From contig JYIP02000008.1 in assembly GCA_001051155.2 (NCBI GenBank), forward strand, positions 2,170,001 to 2,234,000: 64,000 bases of DNA, written 5' to 3'. This document shows, one piece after another, positions 45,928-57,074 of the stretch (within the stretch, counting starts at the first letter, position 1; every line of letters starts with the position of its first letter). The translations under genes and the position numbers were made by a program. Under the pieces are notes generated by a model, which was not told the DNA's origin, did not search any database, and worked only from the letters and a program-made list of their open reading frames with translations. Origin of the DNA: Chrysoporthe austroafricana (lineage: Eukaryota; Ascomycota; Sordariomycetes; Diaporthales; Cryphonectriaceae).

Positions 45928-47450
45928 CTATGCAAAGGCCCCAACAACGGCCATGAGCAGCGCACCGCCCGCTACCGCGATAAAAGCATTCACTCTCGTC
46001 CTGCCCTTCAGCGTCTTGTAGCTCTTCTCCGTCAGGAAATCCTCCGCGAGCAGCTGCACCAGCCCCGCGAAGAGCAACAACCCGCTCGAGATCGCGTTCA
46101 TGACGCCCACCATCAGCAGGCCCGTTTGGCTCTGCGGGTCGTAGAATTTGTGCACAATCAGTCCGATGGCTTGGCCGATGGGCGTGGTCGTCCCGTAGGC
46201 GAGAACCATCAGCCACGGCCGCGGCGAGGACTTGGGGAAGTGCAGCGCCGCGATCCGTGACCCCAGCGCGAGCCCTTCGAAGGTCTGGTGGAAGCCGATG
46301 GCGACGAGGAAGACGACGAAGGGCGGGCCCGTGGCGACGGAAATCGCCATGCCGATGAAGACGCTGTGGAAGAGGATGCCGGCTTCGAGGAGGAGACACT
46401 GCAGCATCAGGCGCTTCTGCTCTTCCGGGGTCGGTATATGAGGCGTTCCTGGAGTCTTCGGTGTCGACGGACTTGCCAAAGCCTGCATCTCGCTGCGGTC
46501 GCGCCGCGTAGCTAGCTCGTCCAGGCGGAGCTCGAGGTCCATCGATTCCCTTTCGTCCGCCTCGTCCTCTGCGAAGCTTTTCCCAAGCGAATTCCTGTCC
46601 CCATTTCTTCCGTTCCCGTTGATGTGTAACGTTGGAGTCGATTCTGGCAGCGGCGATACGCCGCTCATCAGCCCCATCTCCTCCGAATTGCCTATCTCTT
46701 CCAGCGCGATATCCCCAGGCCTCGAGCCACGCCTGGCTGCCAGACTGCCTCCGCCGTGCCCACGTAGAATTCCTGGGTCATAGCCACTCCTATCCTCCTC
46801 CTCCCACTCTGTATGATGTGTATGCGAGTGCCCTGCCCCTCTTGTCGTCAGATAGGACTCCAGCGACACGACCACCAACGCGGACACCATGGCTATCAGC
46901 CCAGGCAGCGGGGTGTAGCCCTCGCTGAAAAAGTATGGAAGGCATGGGTCGGTAAGGGCGAGGAAGGCGGTCGGGAGGAGATGGACAAAGGCAGTGGCTA
47001 TGAGCACGCCCGTGCCAAAGTGTTGGCAGTAGAAGACGATGCGGTTCTGGCGACGGCCACGGGATTGGCTCGATATCAGGGGGAAGCCACAAGCTGCGCA
47101 AGAGATCGGGTTAGCTGGAGCCCGTCATGTTTTGCAACCCCCCAAGTCTCAGGCGGCCAGACATACCCAAGGTGCTCAGCGCCAATATCAGCACCAAGGC
47201 GAAGATGTGGAGGGGAGTGTCGTAGGAGCCCTGCTTCCCGGAACCACAAGCTGGCCTGGTGTTGCCATCGTCACGCTTGGCCAGCTCTGCTAGTAGGAGG
47301 TGAATCGGTACCGATGATAGGGTGACATCTGGCACAAATATCTGGTCAGCGTCAACTAGAAACGTCCGGCGGGGTCGCATGTCGAGGACGAAAGAGCTGT
47401 CGACGTGCAGACGTACCTCCCGCAACCTGGCTGGGGTTACGATCCGCCAT
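45928..47450 (-). CDS. ZIP-family zinc/metal transporter
   Basis: Exons 47450-47417, 47286-47167 and 47093-45928 give 439 residues. The first exon is only 34 bases (MADRNPSQVAG); splicing gives MADRNPSQVAGELAKRDDG, then ACGSGKQGSYDTPLHIFALVLILALSTLACGFPL, the usual fungal ZIP N-terminus with TM1. TM2-3 contain HFGTGVLIATAFVHLLPTAF. A variable cytosolic loop holds the His-rich HSHTHHTEW metal motif and Ser/Glu-rich stretches. The C-half carries SVFIGMAISV, IGFHQTFEGLALGSR (the conserved H and E of the transport pathway) and TPIGQAIGLIV. ZIP proteins move Zn(II), sometimes Fe or Mn, into the cytosol. Regulation is not readable here. Confidence 0.93.
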
Positions 47451-48325
47451 GCTGGCAGGCTCAACAAGTGCTCGCCTCAGACCTCATAGACAGGCTCGGT
47501 GACATGGCTCTCGCTGGCTTGTTAGCATCAGGTAGCAAAAGTCTGCGTCCGGGGTGCCAGATGTGAAGGAGGTTGGTGATGACAGAAGTGCGGACTGGAT
47601 GCGGTGCTGGCAGCCCGGTCGCCAATGCGAACGGCACATGCGCCCAGGTGCTCTAGATGGAGCTCTTGGGGGGCGCCGGGGGCCGACGGTAGGGACCCGC
47701 GGGGGGCTTAGAGCTTCAATGCGACACCGGGAACGGACCACCCGGAACGACAACACAGCCCCAAAGAGACCTGGAGGAATGAGCACTATGTATGGAATTC
47801 TGGCTAGCTTACGATGGCTCTCGAGCTAAATAGCGCATACATATCAGGAAATCAGAAGCAGGTCTTGTGCAGTGCCAAGCATATTTCGAGGGCGGCGGAT
47901 ATTTTTGGTAGCTCTTAGTGTATGTATATGTTTGTCTTTTGTACTCAGTTGCAGAGGCTTTTTGGTGGACATGTAGGTACGGAGCTCCAGGTCAAAAACC
48001 GCTGTCTCGTTGCTGCATTCAGCCACTCGAAGCAGAGATGAACTCAGGTGGCCAGATTTTCGTACTGCACGGCTCGATGGTCTTTCACCGGCGGACCAGG
48101 TGGCCTCGATGCTTGGTCGTCCTCCAGCGTCCTGGCCCACCACTCCCGGGCGATGAGACCCCAGTCGAAGTTCCATCATTCGAACTGCCTCAACGCTCGA
48201 GTCCGCCGGAGACCGTGAGCCTTGCCTTCATCTGTCCTTCTTAGGCGTTCGTTTTTTTCCCCCGCCCATCAAGAAGGCGCCTTCCCCTTGCCCTTCTGCG
48301 TGCTCTGTAGCTGCTGCTCCAGCTT
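47451..48325. other. Gene-free stretch between ZIP and small mitochondrial-type genes
   Basis: ZIP promoter after 47450; no other gene seen. Confidence 0.45.
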
Positions 48326-48673
48326 CTACTGGGATTGCTGCCTCGCCAGCTTCGCCTGACGGTGCTTCTCCCGGATTGCCTCCGCATTGCGCTCCTTCCT
48401 GGCCTGGCTCTCGTCAAAGACGGCCTTCCAACCGTCGCCGTGCTCCGCCTTGAGCTTCTCGATCCACCTCTCCTCGGCCTGCCGCGCCCGTTCCCTCGCC
48501 GCTGCCTTCGCCTCTGCCTTTGCCTGCCCTTCCGCGCTGTCTGGGGCCCCGGCGCCCTTAGTGTCAGAGCTGACTGCTCTAGCACCACTGACACGACATG
48601 AGTGGGTGCGTCGGCTGAGGGATGCCAGGGTAATACGCGTGGGTATGGCGCGGAGTGTGAGTCTGTATGCCAT
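48326..48673 (-). CDS. Small predicted mitochondrial protein with charged coiled-coil
   Basis: A 115-residue single-exon frame. The N-terminus (MAYRLTLRAIPTRITLASLSRRTHSCRVSGARAVSS) is rich in Arg, Ser and hydrophobic residues with no acids, as in a mitochondrial presequence with a possible cleavage around residue 35. The rest is a charged Ala/Glu/Lys/Arg helix (AEAKAAARERARQAEERWIEKLKAEHGDGW, then QARKERNAEAIREKHRQAKLARQQ). I do not recognise the family; the shape recalls small matrix assembly factors, but that is not evidence. The stop at 48326 is followed by an apparent 3' flank. Confidence 0.58.
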   Translation of the reverse strand: MAYRLTLRAIPTRITLASLSRRTHSCRVSGARAVSSDTKGAGAPDSAEGQAKAEAKAAARERARQAEERWIEKLKAEHGDGWKAVFDESQARKERNAEAIREKHRQAKLARQQSQ

Positions 48674-50205
48674 GTTGCAGGTGTATGGTGAGTGATTCGG
48701 GCATGAATTGCCGGTGTAAGGAGGATAGAGATGGTTAGTTCTTGGAGAACAGGCCTTTGAATTGAGGCAAGGCTCTGCTAGGTGCTGGATAGTCGAGACA
48801 AAAAGCTGGTCGCTAGACGGAAGGCAGCATCAAGGGCGACTTGTTTGTTGTGCTTTGAAAGCCTTTCCTTGCTCTAACCCTAACCCCCTTTTCCTCCGCG
48901 TTTTCCCCTTTTGCTGGGCCAAGTGTTGGGAGAGCAATGGCTTTTCAAGATAATAACAAACCAATATGCCTGTGGAGGGATTTGAAGACAGACTAGTGAA
49001 TCAAGATGTCCACTGTGAAAGCAGTGGACTGAAATCAATGCCTGGAATCTTATACGGTAGCATAGTCAACCCACTTTTGGGGCGGAGGGGTTGAGAGTAT
49101 TAGTATCTCAGTATTGTTCAAGTAAGCAATGGAGAAGGGTTTAGAAGATGTGACGAAAATACCCTGTTCAATCTATATCAATTTCTACCTTTGGTCTTGT
49201 CTCAATATCTGTGGCGTATTTGACAGCAATGACTTAGCAGTAATTACAAAATATGACAGATATTCAGAGCATACAGAGAAGCAGAGCAAACATCCTAATT
49301 AGAATATCTCATCTTTTCCGAAGAAGAAAGAAACTCCCCCCTGCTCATGAAGGTTCTCAATCTCCTATGTAGTTCACATCCTAATACAAAGGGAGCATGT
49401 CAGTTCAATGCATCGACATATCTCAGAGAAGCTGGATTCTGTGAAAGATTTTGAAGACAAGTATGTGTATCACGATAATGATATGCTCACAAGAGCATCT
49501 ACATACATATACATTCAATTAGAGAATTAGGGTTCAAAGAAGTACAGGATAATTTCGCTATGATAATTAGATAAACTCTATATGGATCTTCGTAAAAATG
49601 TTTGGCGTGAGGAGGAATCTCAAACAGTTAATAATGACAGCTACATACCTAGGTACTTCTTTGCTTATTGCTTGCCAAGGTGAGACTATTTCATCTTTCC
49701 AATTAATTCATGAACATAAATAGAGACGAAGTTCTAGTCCTTGGCCAGCAATCCCTTCTGGAGCCAGAACCACTCATCTCTGTGGTTAGTGTTCGCCGAA
49801 ACAACATTCTTTCAATAGCATGCTTTCACCACTCCAAGCAGACTATAACCTTTCAGCCGTCTTTGAGCTATATCATACCGTTGTAGAATTCGATCCTGCG
49901 TACTTTGTAGAGCCATTCATCCGTCCTCAAAAGTTTGGTTGTTTAGGATTCGATTGTGGCTTATCTATGGTGGATACATCTCATTTTCGCCTCTGTACAA
50001 TCTTGTTGAATGTTAGGATTACCTTTCCACATCTTTTCTCAAAAAGTTGATAATAAAACTCCTCAATCCCTCAATAACACCAGCCCAAGCCACCTCTCAA
50101 ATCAAGCCACAACGGTAGTCGAACAACCATCTCTTCATTACCAACAACACCAAAGAGCCCCTCAAGTCTTCTTCATACAACAACCCAACTGATCAACCGA
50201 TCAGA
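48674..50205. other. AT-rich gene-poor stretch
   Basis: No gene seen; 48950-50050 is AT-rich with scattered short repeats. A short CTAACCCTAACCCC stretch near 48876-48891 resembles two telomere units. Confidence 0.45.
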
Positions 50206-51162
50206 ATGAATTCTGCAATTCTAGAGAGTGAGAACGGTGCCCAAAGCGAGATCATACACCAGCATCAGTACCAGGAGTCGTGCACGTCCAATTGTGCCTA
50301 CTCTCGCGGCTGCAGGCAGTACGAGCAGAAGAAAGATGGCATCACTCCCGCTTCTCCTACAGGAGCCTATCCCACGACTATTACCGATCCCCGTGAGATA
50401 CCCAGCACTTGTGCAGGTGAGAACTGGACTGGTAAGTAGACTATCACTCAACGTCTCATCCATGGAGTAGCGGCTCAGGAATCTTCCTATTTGAGGATTC
50501 ATATTCTAATGATAGATACACACTTGGCAGATTCCGTACCCTTCTCAGGCCCCGACCCGTTCCTGGATGAAGAGATTCGCACTTATGATTCGAGACCCGT
50601 CAACCAGCCAGCCTCTCACCTTCTCTGGCGCATTGAGGCAGCTCAAGAATCCAGTCATGGCTTCTGCGACCCAAAACCATCCTTAATGGCTTCGAATGCC
50701 CATAACGGCCCCAGTCAAGTCCCCAAGGCGACCACCAAAGGCGATGCCACTCAGCTTGTTCCACAAGGCGTCCACAAGGAAAAGTTCAGACTCTGGGCTA
50801 TTCAAAAGACCCCTCGGGGCCCTCATCACCCGGCGGCAATTCAGGGCATTCCACCAATCTCCGAAAGCGCCATCGATATCCCTTCCATGCAAATCATACC
50901 TGGTCAGAAGGGCGAGTGGTTCTTCAACATCCACCCTGACCTTCTCATCCAGACCCGCAACCAGGTGAGATATGAGATTGGAATACTGGAGGCAGCGCCA
51001 GATTCATGGATGGAGAAGGGCCGAATCAACAGGAGACTGCGCCAGGAAGCTGCTATCGACTGGGCTTTGCTGCACCAGATCGAGGTGGGTATCGTCAAAG
51101 CCGGGGTTGGAATGGCCGAGGATGTGAGTGCGCTCAACATTGGGAAGAATGAGGCATCTTGA
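50206..51162 (+). CDS. Hypothetical protein, unrecognised
   Basis: Exons 50206-50431 and 50531-51162 (donor GTAAGT, acceptor TTGGCAG) give 285 residues. There is no signal peptide or membrane segment. The N-terminal part is polar with several Cys (ESCTSNCAYSRGC); after the splice, CAGENWTDSVPFSGPDPFLDEEIR leads into a region rich in Pro, Gln and Lys. The C-terminal 100 residues look structured and amphipathic (GEWFFNIHPDLLIQTRNQVRYEIGILEAAPDSW, RINRRLRQEAAIDWALLHQIEVGIVKAG). No known domain is recognised. The splice donor choice is supported because the earlier GTGAGA site would drop TGENW but keep the same frame only with another acceptor. It converges on the cutinase gene. Confidence 0.68.
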
Positions 51163-51473
51163 AGCATTGCAAAGCGCATGGAGCCCGAGACTCGTTTTGA
51201 TCCTCGTTACTTCCTTACGCTGGAGAGGCAAGGAAGCTTGAGGAAGAGACATTCCCCTGGCACCTGGAAAACTCGCACAGATATTTCCCACGGAATCGTC
51301 GGAAAATCCAGAAAAATTTTACGCACACAGAACTCGGCGGGATCGCATCGGCTGATGGGAACTTTAGTCTTGAGAAGTAGGGATTCTCCATGACAGGTCA
51401 CTGAAATCAATTATAGCGGGAATTCAAAACGCTCCGTTCTATATCTTCAAATTTTGTTTTTAGACTCATTTGA
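51163..51473. other. Short convergent intergenic region
   Basis: 3' flanks of the hypothetical protein and cutinase genes; nothing else seen. Confidence 0.4.
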
Positions 51474-52357
51474 TTACACTGAGAGCAATAGCCCCAAGCC
51501 GAGCGTCCAAGTTCCAATCATAAAAGCAGATAGATGCTTGTCATGCATTAGAGATGAGGCAGCGGCCCTCGTCACAACGCCAGCTCCATTACTAGTTCCA
51601 TTGCCTCCACCGGCACCCGAGTTCACTTGGTTTACGACGAAGTTGAACGCGGAGGTGCCATTGTCCTGAACATAGCTGAGGTGAACTTCTAAACTGTTGC
51701 CAGAGTCGCAGAAAGTATCGTTCGCGTTACAGAATGAGACCATTCGATTAGCGACTGGGTCGCAGCCAGCTGGGTTTTCGCGTGGGAAGACCTGAATTTT
51801 GTTTTCTTTAGCAATGGCATTGGGTGAATGGATGAGGTAAGATAACTGACTCCATTATTGGTGGACGTCCCTTGTAGGAAAGTCTCATTTGTGGCTTTCG
51901 ATGGATCACCCATCAGAACCGCCGCCGTGACTTTACTAGAGATATTCGTTGGCAGTGCCTCCGTCGTATTGAATATAGTTCCGTCCGTCCTCCCACACAG
52001 CACGTCTGCTGTAACCTGTGCGCCTTGCGAGTAGCCCATGAGAACAATCTTGCTGTCCGGACACCGACTCGCGTAGTCCGTCACCAATTGGGTCATCGCC
52101 ACCACACCCATGTCTTCAGAGAACTGATAATTGTCCAGCGTTGCTGGATAGTCAACGGCCACGATATCGGAGCCGGGGAACTGCTGCTGAACCTGTGTCG
52201 CAACTTGGCCGATGAGTCCTGTTCCCGGCGCCTCGAGACTCGCTCTCGCGACGATCATATGTACTGCGTTACCCGTGACACATGATGAATTTGAAGCTGT
52301 TGAATTTTGTGCCGTTGCTACGGCTATCAAGCCACTGAGGAGGAGGATAGACAGCAT
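51474..52357 (-). CDS. Cutinase/acetylxylan-esterase-like secreted hydrolase (CE5), GPI-anchor type
   Basis: Exons 52357-51851 and 51791-51474 give 274 residues. The signal peptide is MLSILLLSGLIAVATA. The core has HMIVARASLEAPGTG, the nucleophile Ser110 in MGYSQGAQV, LMGDPS, and the acid and base in NDTFCDSGNSLEVHLSY, the CE5 arrangement of Ser-Asp-His. Cys residues fit the usual disulphides. After the catalytic domain a Gly/Ser/Asn-rich linker and a final hydrophobic segment (FMIGTWTLGLGLLLSV) suggest GPI anchoring to the membrane or wall. These enzymes cleave cutin or acetyl groups on xylan. I chose the ATG at 52357 because it starts the signal peptide; an upstream frame is open but lacks one. 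The splice NNG|VFPREN is phase 0. Confidence 0.92.
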
Positions 52358-53421
52358 TGTGAAACGGTGGGCACACCGACTGGAGACACAAGCAGTGTAA
52401 ATTTGATGAAAATGAACAAAAAGCAACACAGGGAGGGAGGGATTGTATACTTTCCAGCTTGGGGATGATTAGTAACTTATAGAAAAGAGATGAGTGTGTG
52501 GGCTTGGCTATGCCAGCAAGAATGTAAACACGAATCAGACGAGCAAGGTGTAGTCACAGGTTTCACACAATCGTTGGCATCATGATCTTCGGGTGTTTGG
52601 AGAGGAACCCCAGTCATCTCAGAGGGAAGCATTATGTTTCCGCTGTTCCGAGTTTCTAGTATCCGCCAGCCCTAGAACACCTACGAGAAGGTAATATGCA
52701 CTAATAATGCGACTGTCGTGAGCGCTAGGAAAATGTGGCTAATAGCGTAACTATCGAGCCACGACGGAAGCATTGCGGCGCAGATTGACCGCAGTACCTA
52801 CTGCTCTTGAGAAAAAGAGAGAGGGAGAAACACTCCCCCTCCCCCGGAAAAAACTAGGGCTAGGTAGAAATCCACTGGGAACTCGCAGAGATGGATAGAT
52901 CTGGCGACAGATAGTGGCGGAGACATTGGAACGGTAAGAAAATGTCAGCTCTTCAGAGCGACCAACAGCATTGAGATGGCAAGGTGCGAGAACCAATCGC
53001 AACCTTGAGTAGAAAACCTAGGGCACACCGAATAAGGAAAGCTTGCGATGTGGGATGGTCGCCTACGACTGGCTGTGCGTATGTTTCAGATGGTTTTCCG
53101 TGCCAAGACCGGTTTCTGGACTGATCCCACGTCATGTTTCGATGCGTGCTACTATAGAGTCTACTGATTTGGTGCTTTTTGGTTGCCGAGTTTGTTTATT
53201 GACCTGCAAGTACGTTTTGTTTCGCCTGAGGTATGTGAAGGTGGTGACAAGACTGTGGGCCGCGGCAAGAGCACGTTCGCGACCATGCGCAGCTGAACTG
53301 CTGTAGCATGTGCGGCATGCTTGCATTATTCAGTGGTTTTTGAAAAGACAAAAAAGGAAAGAAGAGGGGAAACAGGCAAACAAAACACACGACCCCCTCT
53401 CAAGGCCAAAACTCTCCCAAA
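52358..53421. other. Gene-free stretch upstream of the cutinase gene
   Basis: Holds the cutinase promoter right after 52357. No gene seen up to the small Cys-rich frame at 53422. Confidence 0.45.
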
Positions 53422-53598
53422 ATGGAGAAGCATGAAAATGGCACGTCCGCATTGACTCCCAAGGAGGCAGACTGTTGCGTACCGAAATGTAAGGTCGAGA
53501 TTCGACCTCAAGTTGGAAAATTCCGGCCGGATGTTTTGAGCGTCAACCAAGTCCGTTGTACCAACTGCAAGAGCCGCCAGTACGTGATTTGCAAGTAA
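53422..53598 (+). CDS. Small Cys-rich ORF (possible zinc-binding peptide or exon)
   Basis: A 58-codon frame with ATG in AAATGG context. Cys pattern: ADCCVPKCKVEIRP, then VRCTNCKSRQ, and a last Cys near the end. The string CTNCKSR looks like the start of a fungal Zn2Cys6 cluster, but the second half of that motif is missing in this frame. A GTACGT donor at 53579-53584 would let it splice into a downstream exon, which I could not identify. It may be a short gene, a first exon or a relic. Confidence 0.38.
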   Translation: MEKHENGTSALTPKEADCCVPKCKVEIRPQVGKFRPDVLSVNQVRCTNCKSRQYVICK

Positions 53599-54130
53599 TT
53601 CGATCGCGAGAGCCTGGCCAGATACTGGATGGTTTCCCTGCTGCACCTCTATAGAAAGTGGCACCTCTCCAGCTTGCGGAGGACGACGACTAGCGAGTTT
53701 GCCCAAGCTACGGGATTATAGTTGAGCGCATCAAAGTTCGCTGTATTTTTTTTTTTCCCAAACGACTGCGAAGACCTCCAAGGCTATGTATCAGGCGACA
53801 CAGTGGAGTGCAGATGTGTGGTGGATGGATGATAAGGTTCAGCAGACCCGGGTGCAACAACCGCTTTTCACAATTACCTCAATAGGAGCGAACAGACTAA
53901 GTCTAAGCCAACCGCAATTCGCTTATCCGGAGAAGAGCTTTCATTCGTGTCGAGCTTTGTTAAATCACAAAGCAAACATGGGTCTCGAGTCAGGTTGGTT
54001 TCCAACGGACAATTCAATGGCACACGGTAAAACACAGTCAACACCGTGCATCGTCCTGAGGATCATTCTGTGGATGATCTCGGCTGGTCCACCCTGCTCT
54101 CTTCACACGCAGTCGTCGGATAAGGCCTCC

Positions 54131-54211
54131 TATTTCTGCGAGCTGTGCTCTGCCACCTTCTCCCGGAGAGATCTAAGCATTCGTCACATGAGGAGAAAAC
54201 TCAGAGCATGA
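54131..54211 (+). pseudogene. C2H2 zinc-finger fragment
   Basis: Twenty-six codons before a stop read YFCELCSATFSRRDLSIRH and a basic tail: C-x2-C and the TFSRRDL-x2-RH of fungal C2H2 factors, but the last His is not clearly placed (MRRKL instead of H-x3-H). No upstream exon or full factor was found. It is 530 bases past the Cys-rich ORF and may belong to the same decayed regulator. Confidence 0.33.
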
Positions 54212-54414
54212 CGAGCCACCGATTCTAGAGAGATCTGGCCCACGCTCGGCCGCAACCCCCGGCCGGCAGAGGAGGAGAAGGTCTCAGGAGGTTGTGTCGA
54301 TCTTAGGCTCGTCTGCTGGGAGTTGCGGCCTCTCGTTCTCCACACCATTGCACAACGAGACTCGCATTAACGTGATAGGCTCGAGAATAGCTTATACCCA
54401 TTGATAATCCTAGT

Positions 54415-56574
54415 TCAAACATGAGGGACCATCAAGTACGAACTCTCTAGGCCGAAGCCCCCGCAATGAATATTGTGGCGGCCTCGATTGTCTGTCTCAT
54501 GGGGCGCCAGGCCGGGCAGCGGAAAAGGGATAATAGCTTTGCCGGACACAGTGAACTTAAGAAAGTCTCCTTTCTGAACAGACCTCAGGTTAGCGGAGGC
54601 ATTCGCACTGAATAGAAATCAACATACCTGCCAGTATACACCATATGGTCTGAGAGGGACATCCAATGCCCTGACTTCTCCCGGAACGAGTGGCACTTTC
54701 TTCTCATACCGATAGTAAGGCTGAGCCTCTGTGGACTTCTCGAGGTCCTTGCCAAGGGCGTGGCTAGCCCTCAATTGCCCATCTGGTCCCCAGTGGAACG
54801 CCATGCCCACCATCCCAAGACCGACTTGCCAGTCATGAACAAGCTTGAGGACTTGCTGGAGTGGCGCGCTTGGTGGCTTGATACACAACGTGCCCTGTCG
54901 AGCCCTCGTCCTCGAATACTTCTCGACCTGAACAAACACGTCCATCTCATGGTGATCCGGGCAAGACACCATGAGATGTGCCATGAAGTAGCCAGTCGTC
55001 TCGCAAGCATCCGGCATCTCGAACCAAAATTCGGTCGCACCGGCATCAGAATTGTAGCTCACTTGAGCCGCATCCACTGGCGGTTTGACATCGAGTGACC
55101 CGTCGCCCCGGAGAAAGTACTTGGTATACCTCGTGTGAGGTAGCGGGAAGTCGGCTTCAGCGCGGTTGAGGGTATCGGGCCAGTTTGTCATTCCCAGATG
55201 TAGTACCGCAAGGCGCACCTTTGGTGTGAGTTCCCAACCATTCTCAGCCTTGCCATGAAGGTAGAAATCAAAGAATCGGAGGAGATCTCTTTGGGACACA
55301 TCATCGTAGTAGTCGGACCACTCTTGCTTGTTGTGCACCCGAAGCCATTTTGGGACCTTATTCGGGATCGAGCTCCAGGCCTTAAAGGTACCTGGTGTGT
55401 GGACGGGATTCGTCCAAGAGGCGACCGCGTAGACAGGGACGTTGACTCTTTCCGGATGCGCTCTTTTATCTTCCCAATAGTCATCCCAGGTGTCGTTACC
55501 ATCACTCATATGTTTTGTGATGTCTTCAAGCCTTCCTGAGCCCGCGAGCGTTTCTGTATAGGTCAGATCAGTCAATTCTCGCAAGACTGCAGGACATCTG
55601 CAAGACATTGAATTCTCACATACTCGCGATATCTTCGTGAAACCCGGTATATGGAATCCCTCCCTGGCACATGTGGTCACGGTAGAAGTCGGAAAAACCC
55701 TCCCTACAAAAACGGAAAAGAAAAGGGGTGTTAGCTATTAATAGTGAGTATTATAGCATGTAGGTGGGCTCACTCACCAAGGTGCCATGGCAGCAAGACC
55801 TCTGGGCCGAAGTCCCCCGACTCTCCACTGGATGATAGCAAGATAGCTGTTCCCGCTCAGGCCTACCTTGCCATTACACCAGGGCTGGTCAGAGACCCAA
55901 GTGATGACCTCTGATAAATCTTCTGCTTCCTGGTGGCCCATGATTTCGAGATCTCCTTCTGACGTATATGCACCCCGCGAGTCCACATTGATTATGGCAT
56001 AGTCGCGAGGGCACCAGAATGCTGGATCCGGTCCCTCCCATTTCTGTAGTCCGGACAGCAGGCACTTGGGGACGCCGGCCCGCATGGGAAAGTCGTCTAG
56101 TATGGTGGTTCCTACTTGTTTGCCGTAGGGACTCCTGCTCATGGATAAGAAATATCAGAAACCAACCATATATACTTTTCACCTGTCTTTTTTCTATCCC
56201 TTTTCTTTTCTTTTTTTTGGGCACTCCTAGTATCATCTCACGTACCACGCGATAATGGCCGGAACAGGATCTGCACAATTTTTAGATAGAGACTGAAATC
56301 TTGCTGGTAGGAAATTATCACTGAATAGTTTCGTTCCGTCCTTCAATGTTGTAGTTACACTCTCGTGCATCACCAAATCTGTAGGCAGCCTCATCGCTCC
56401 GGGCTCGACCTGCTGGCCTTGGCGGTACTGACGGACCTGCTGGCGAAATCCTGGGAACCTCGCTTTGGGATCGTTGACGCGCATCGGACTTCTCCATTGC
56501 ATAGACTGCTCCGCTCGTACACGGATGCTGCGCTGCTGTTCCAGCACGGCCGCAAAATCCTGTTCGGACGACAT
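54415..56574 (-). CDS. CocE/NonD-type (S15 family) alpha/beta hydrolase
   Basis: Five exons, 56574-56246, 56134-55778, 55703-55624, 55553-54628 and 54573-54415, give 616 residues; donors are GTACGT, GTGAGT, GTATGT and GTATGT, and all phases close. Seen in order: an N-terminal entry DGTKLFSDNFLP with AWSPYGKQ, NVDSRGAYTSEGDLEIMG, the nucleophile Ser206 in SGNSYLAIIQW (CocE GxSYxG position), APWEGFSDFYRD, PVYAVASW, RWLRVHNKQEWSDYY, a C-terminal jelly-roll (DXP) half, and the last exon with RHNIHCGG. Fungal members of this X-Pro dipeptidyl-peptidase-like family hydrolyse esters or amides; a substrate cannot be stated. No signal peptide is seen. It starts 500 bases from the divergent NmrA-like gene, so they may share control. 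Confidence 0.93.
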
Positions 56575-57074
56575 GTCGCGACCCGATGCCAAGCCGCTTC
56601 TGTCTCGTGTGATGGTGATGAAGATGCTTTTTTCTTTTTTTTTGGGGGGGGGGGGATGAGGGATAGGACGGTTCGTATGCGTCGTAGTTAGTCGGCAAAG
56701 GAGAGCGTGGGATAGTATCACCTCTACATTGATAAGTTGGGGGATGAAAGGTGATGGGTGATAGAAGGCACCGCATGGCGACAGCACGGATCATCACCCC
56801 TTGCAACCTTATGTACAATTGCCGAAAATCGACGCCGATGCATCCACAAATTTTGAGACGCGGCTCGCACGACACAAGGCGTTCTGATTGGTGCCGACGG
56901 ATTGGAGGAAGCAACCCGGACCCGAGCCTCACCATAGCCCGAGAGGAAAAGTGCGAAATTTAGTTCAGGAGCTTTTTACTATTAGTAGTACTTCTTTTGC
57001 TCCAAGTCCATCTTGGTTGACGTCCCAGGATATCTTGTCTACATTGTACTCATGACATTGCATTCACAGCAGCC
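56575..57074. promoter_or_regulatory. Divergent promoter region (S15 hydrolase / NmrA-like)
   Basis: 500 bases between two divergent start codons, so a shared promoter region by position. It contains a T-run then a run of about eleven G (56636-56653), close to the hydrolase start and likely in its leader. No transcription factor site is claimed. Confidence 0.55.
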
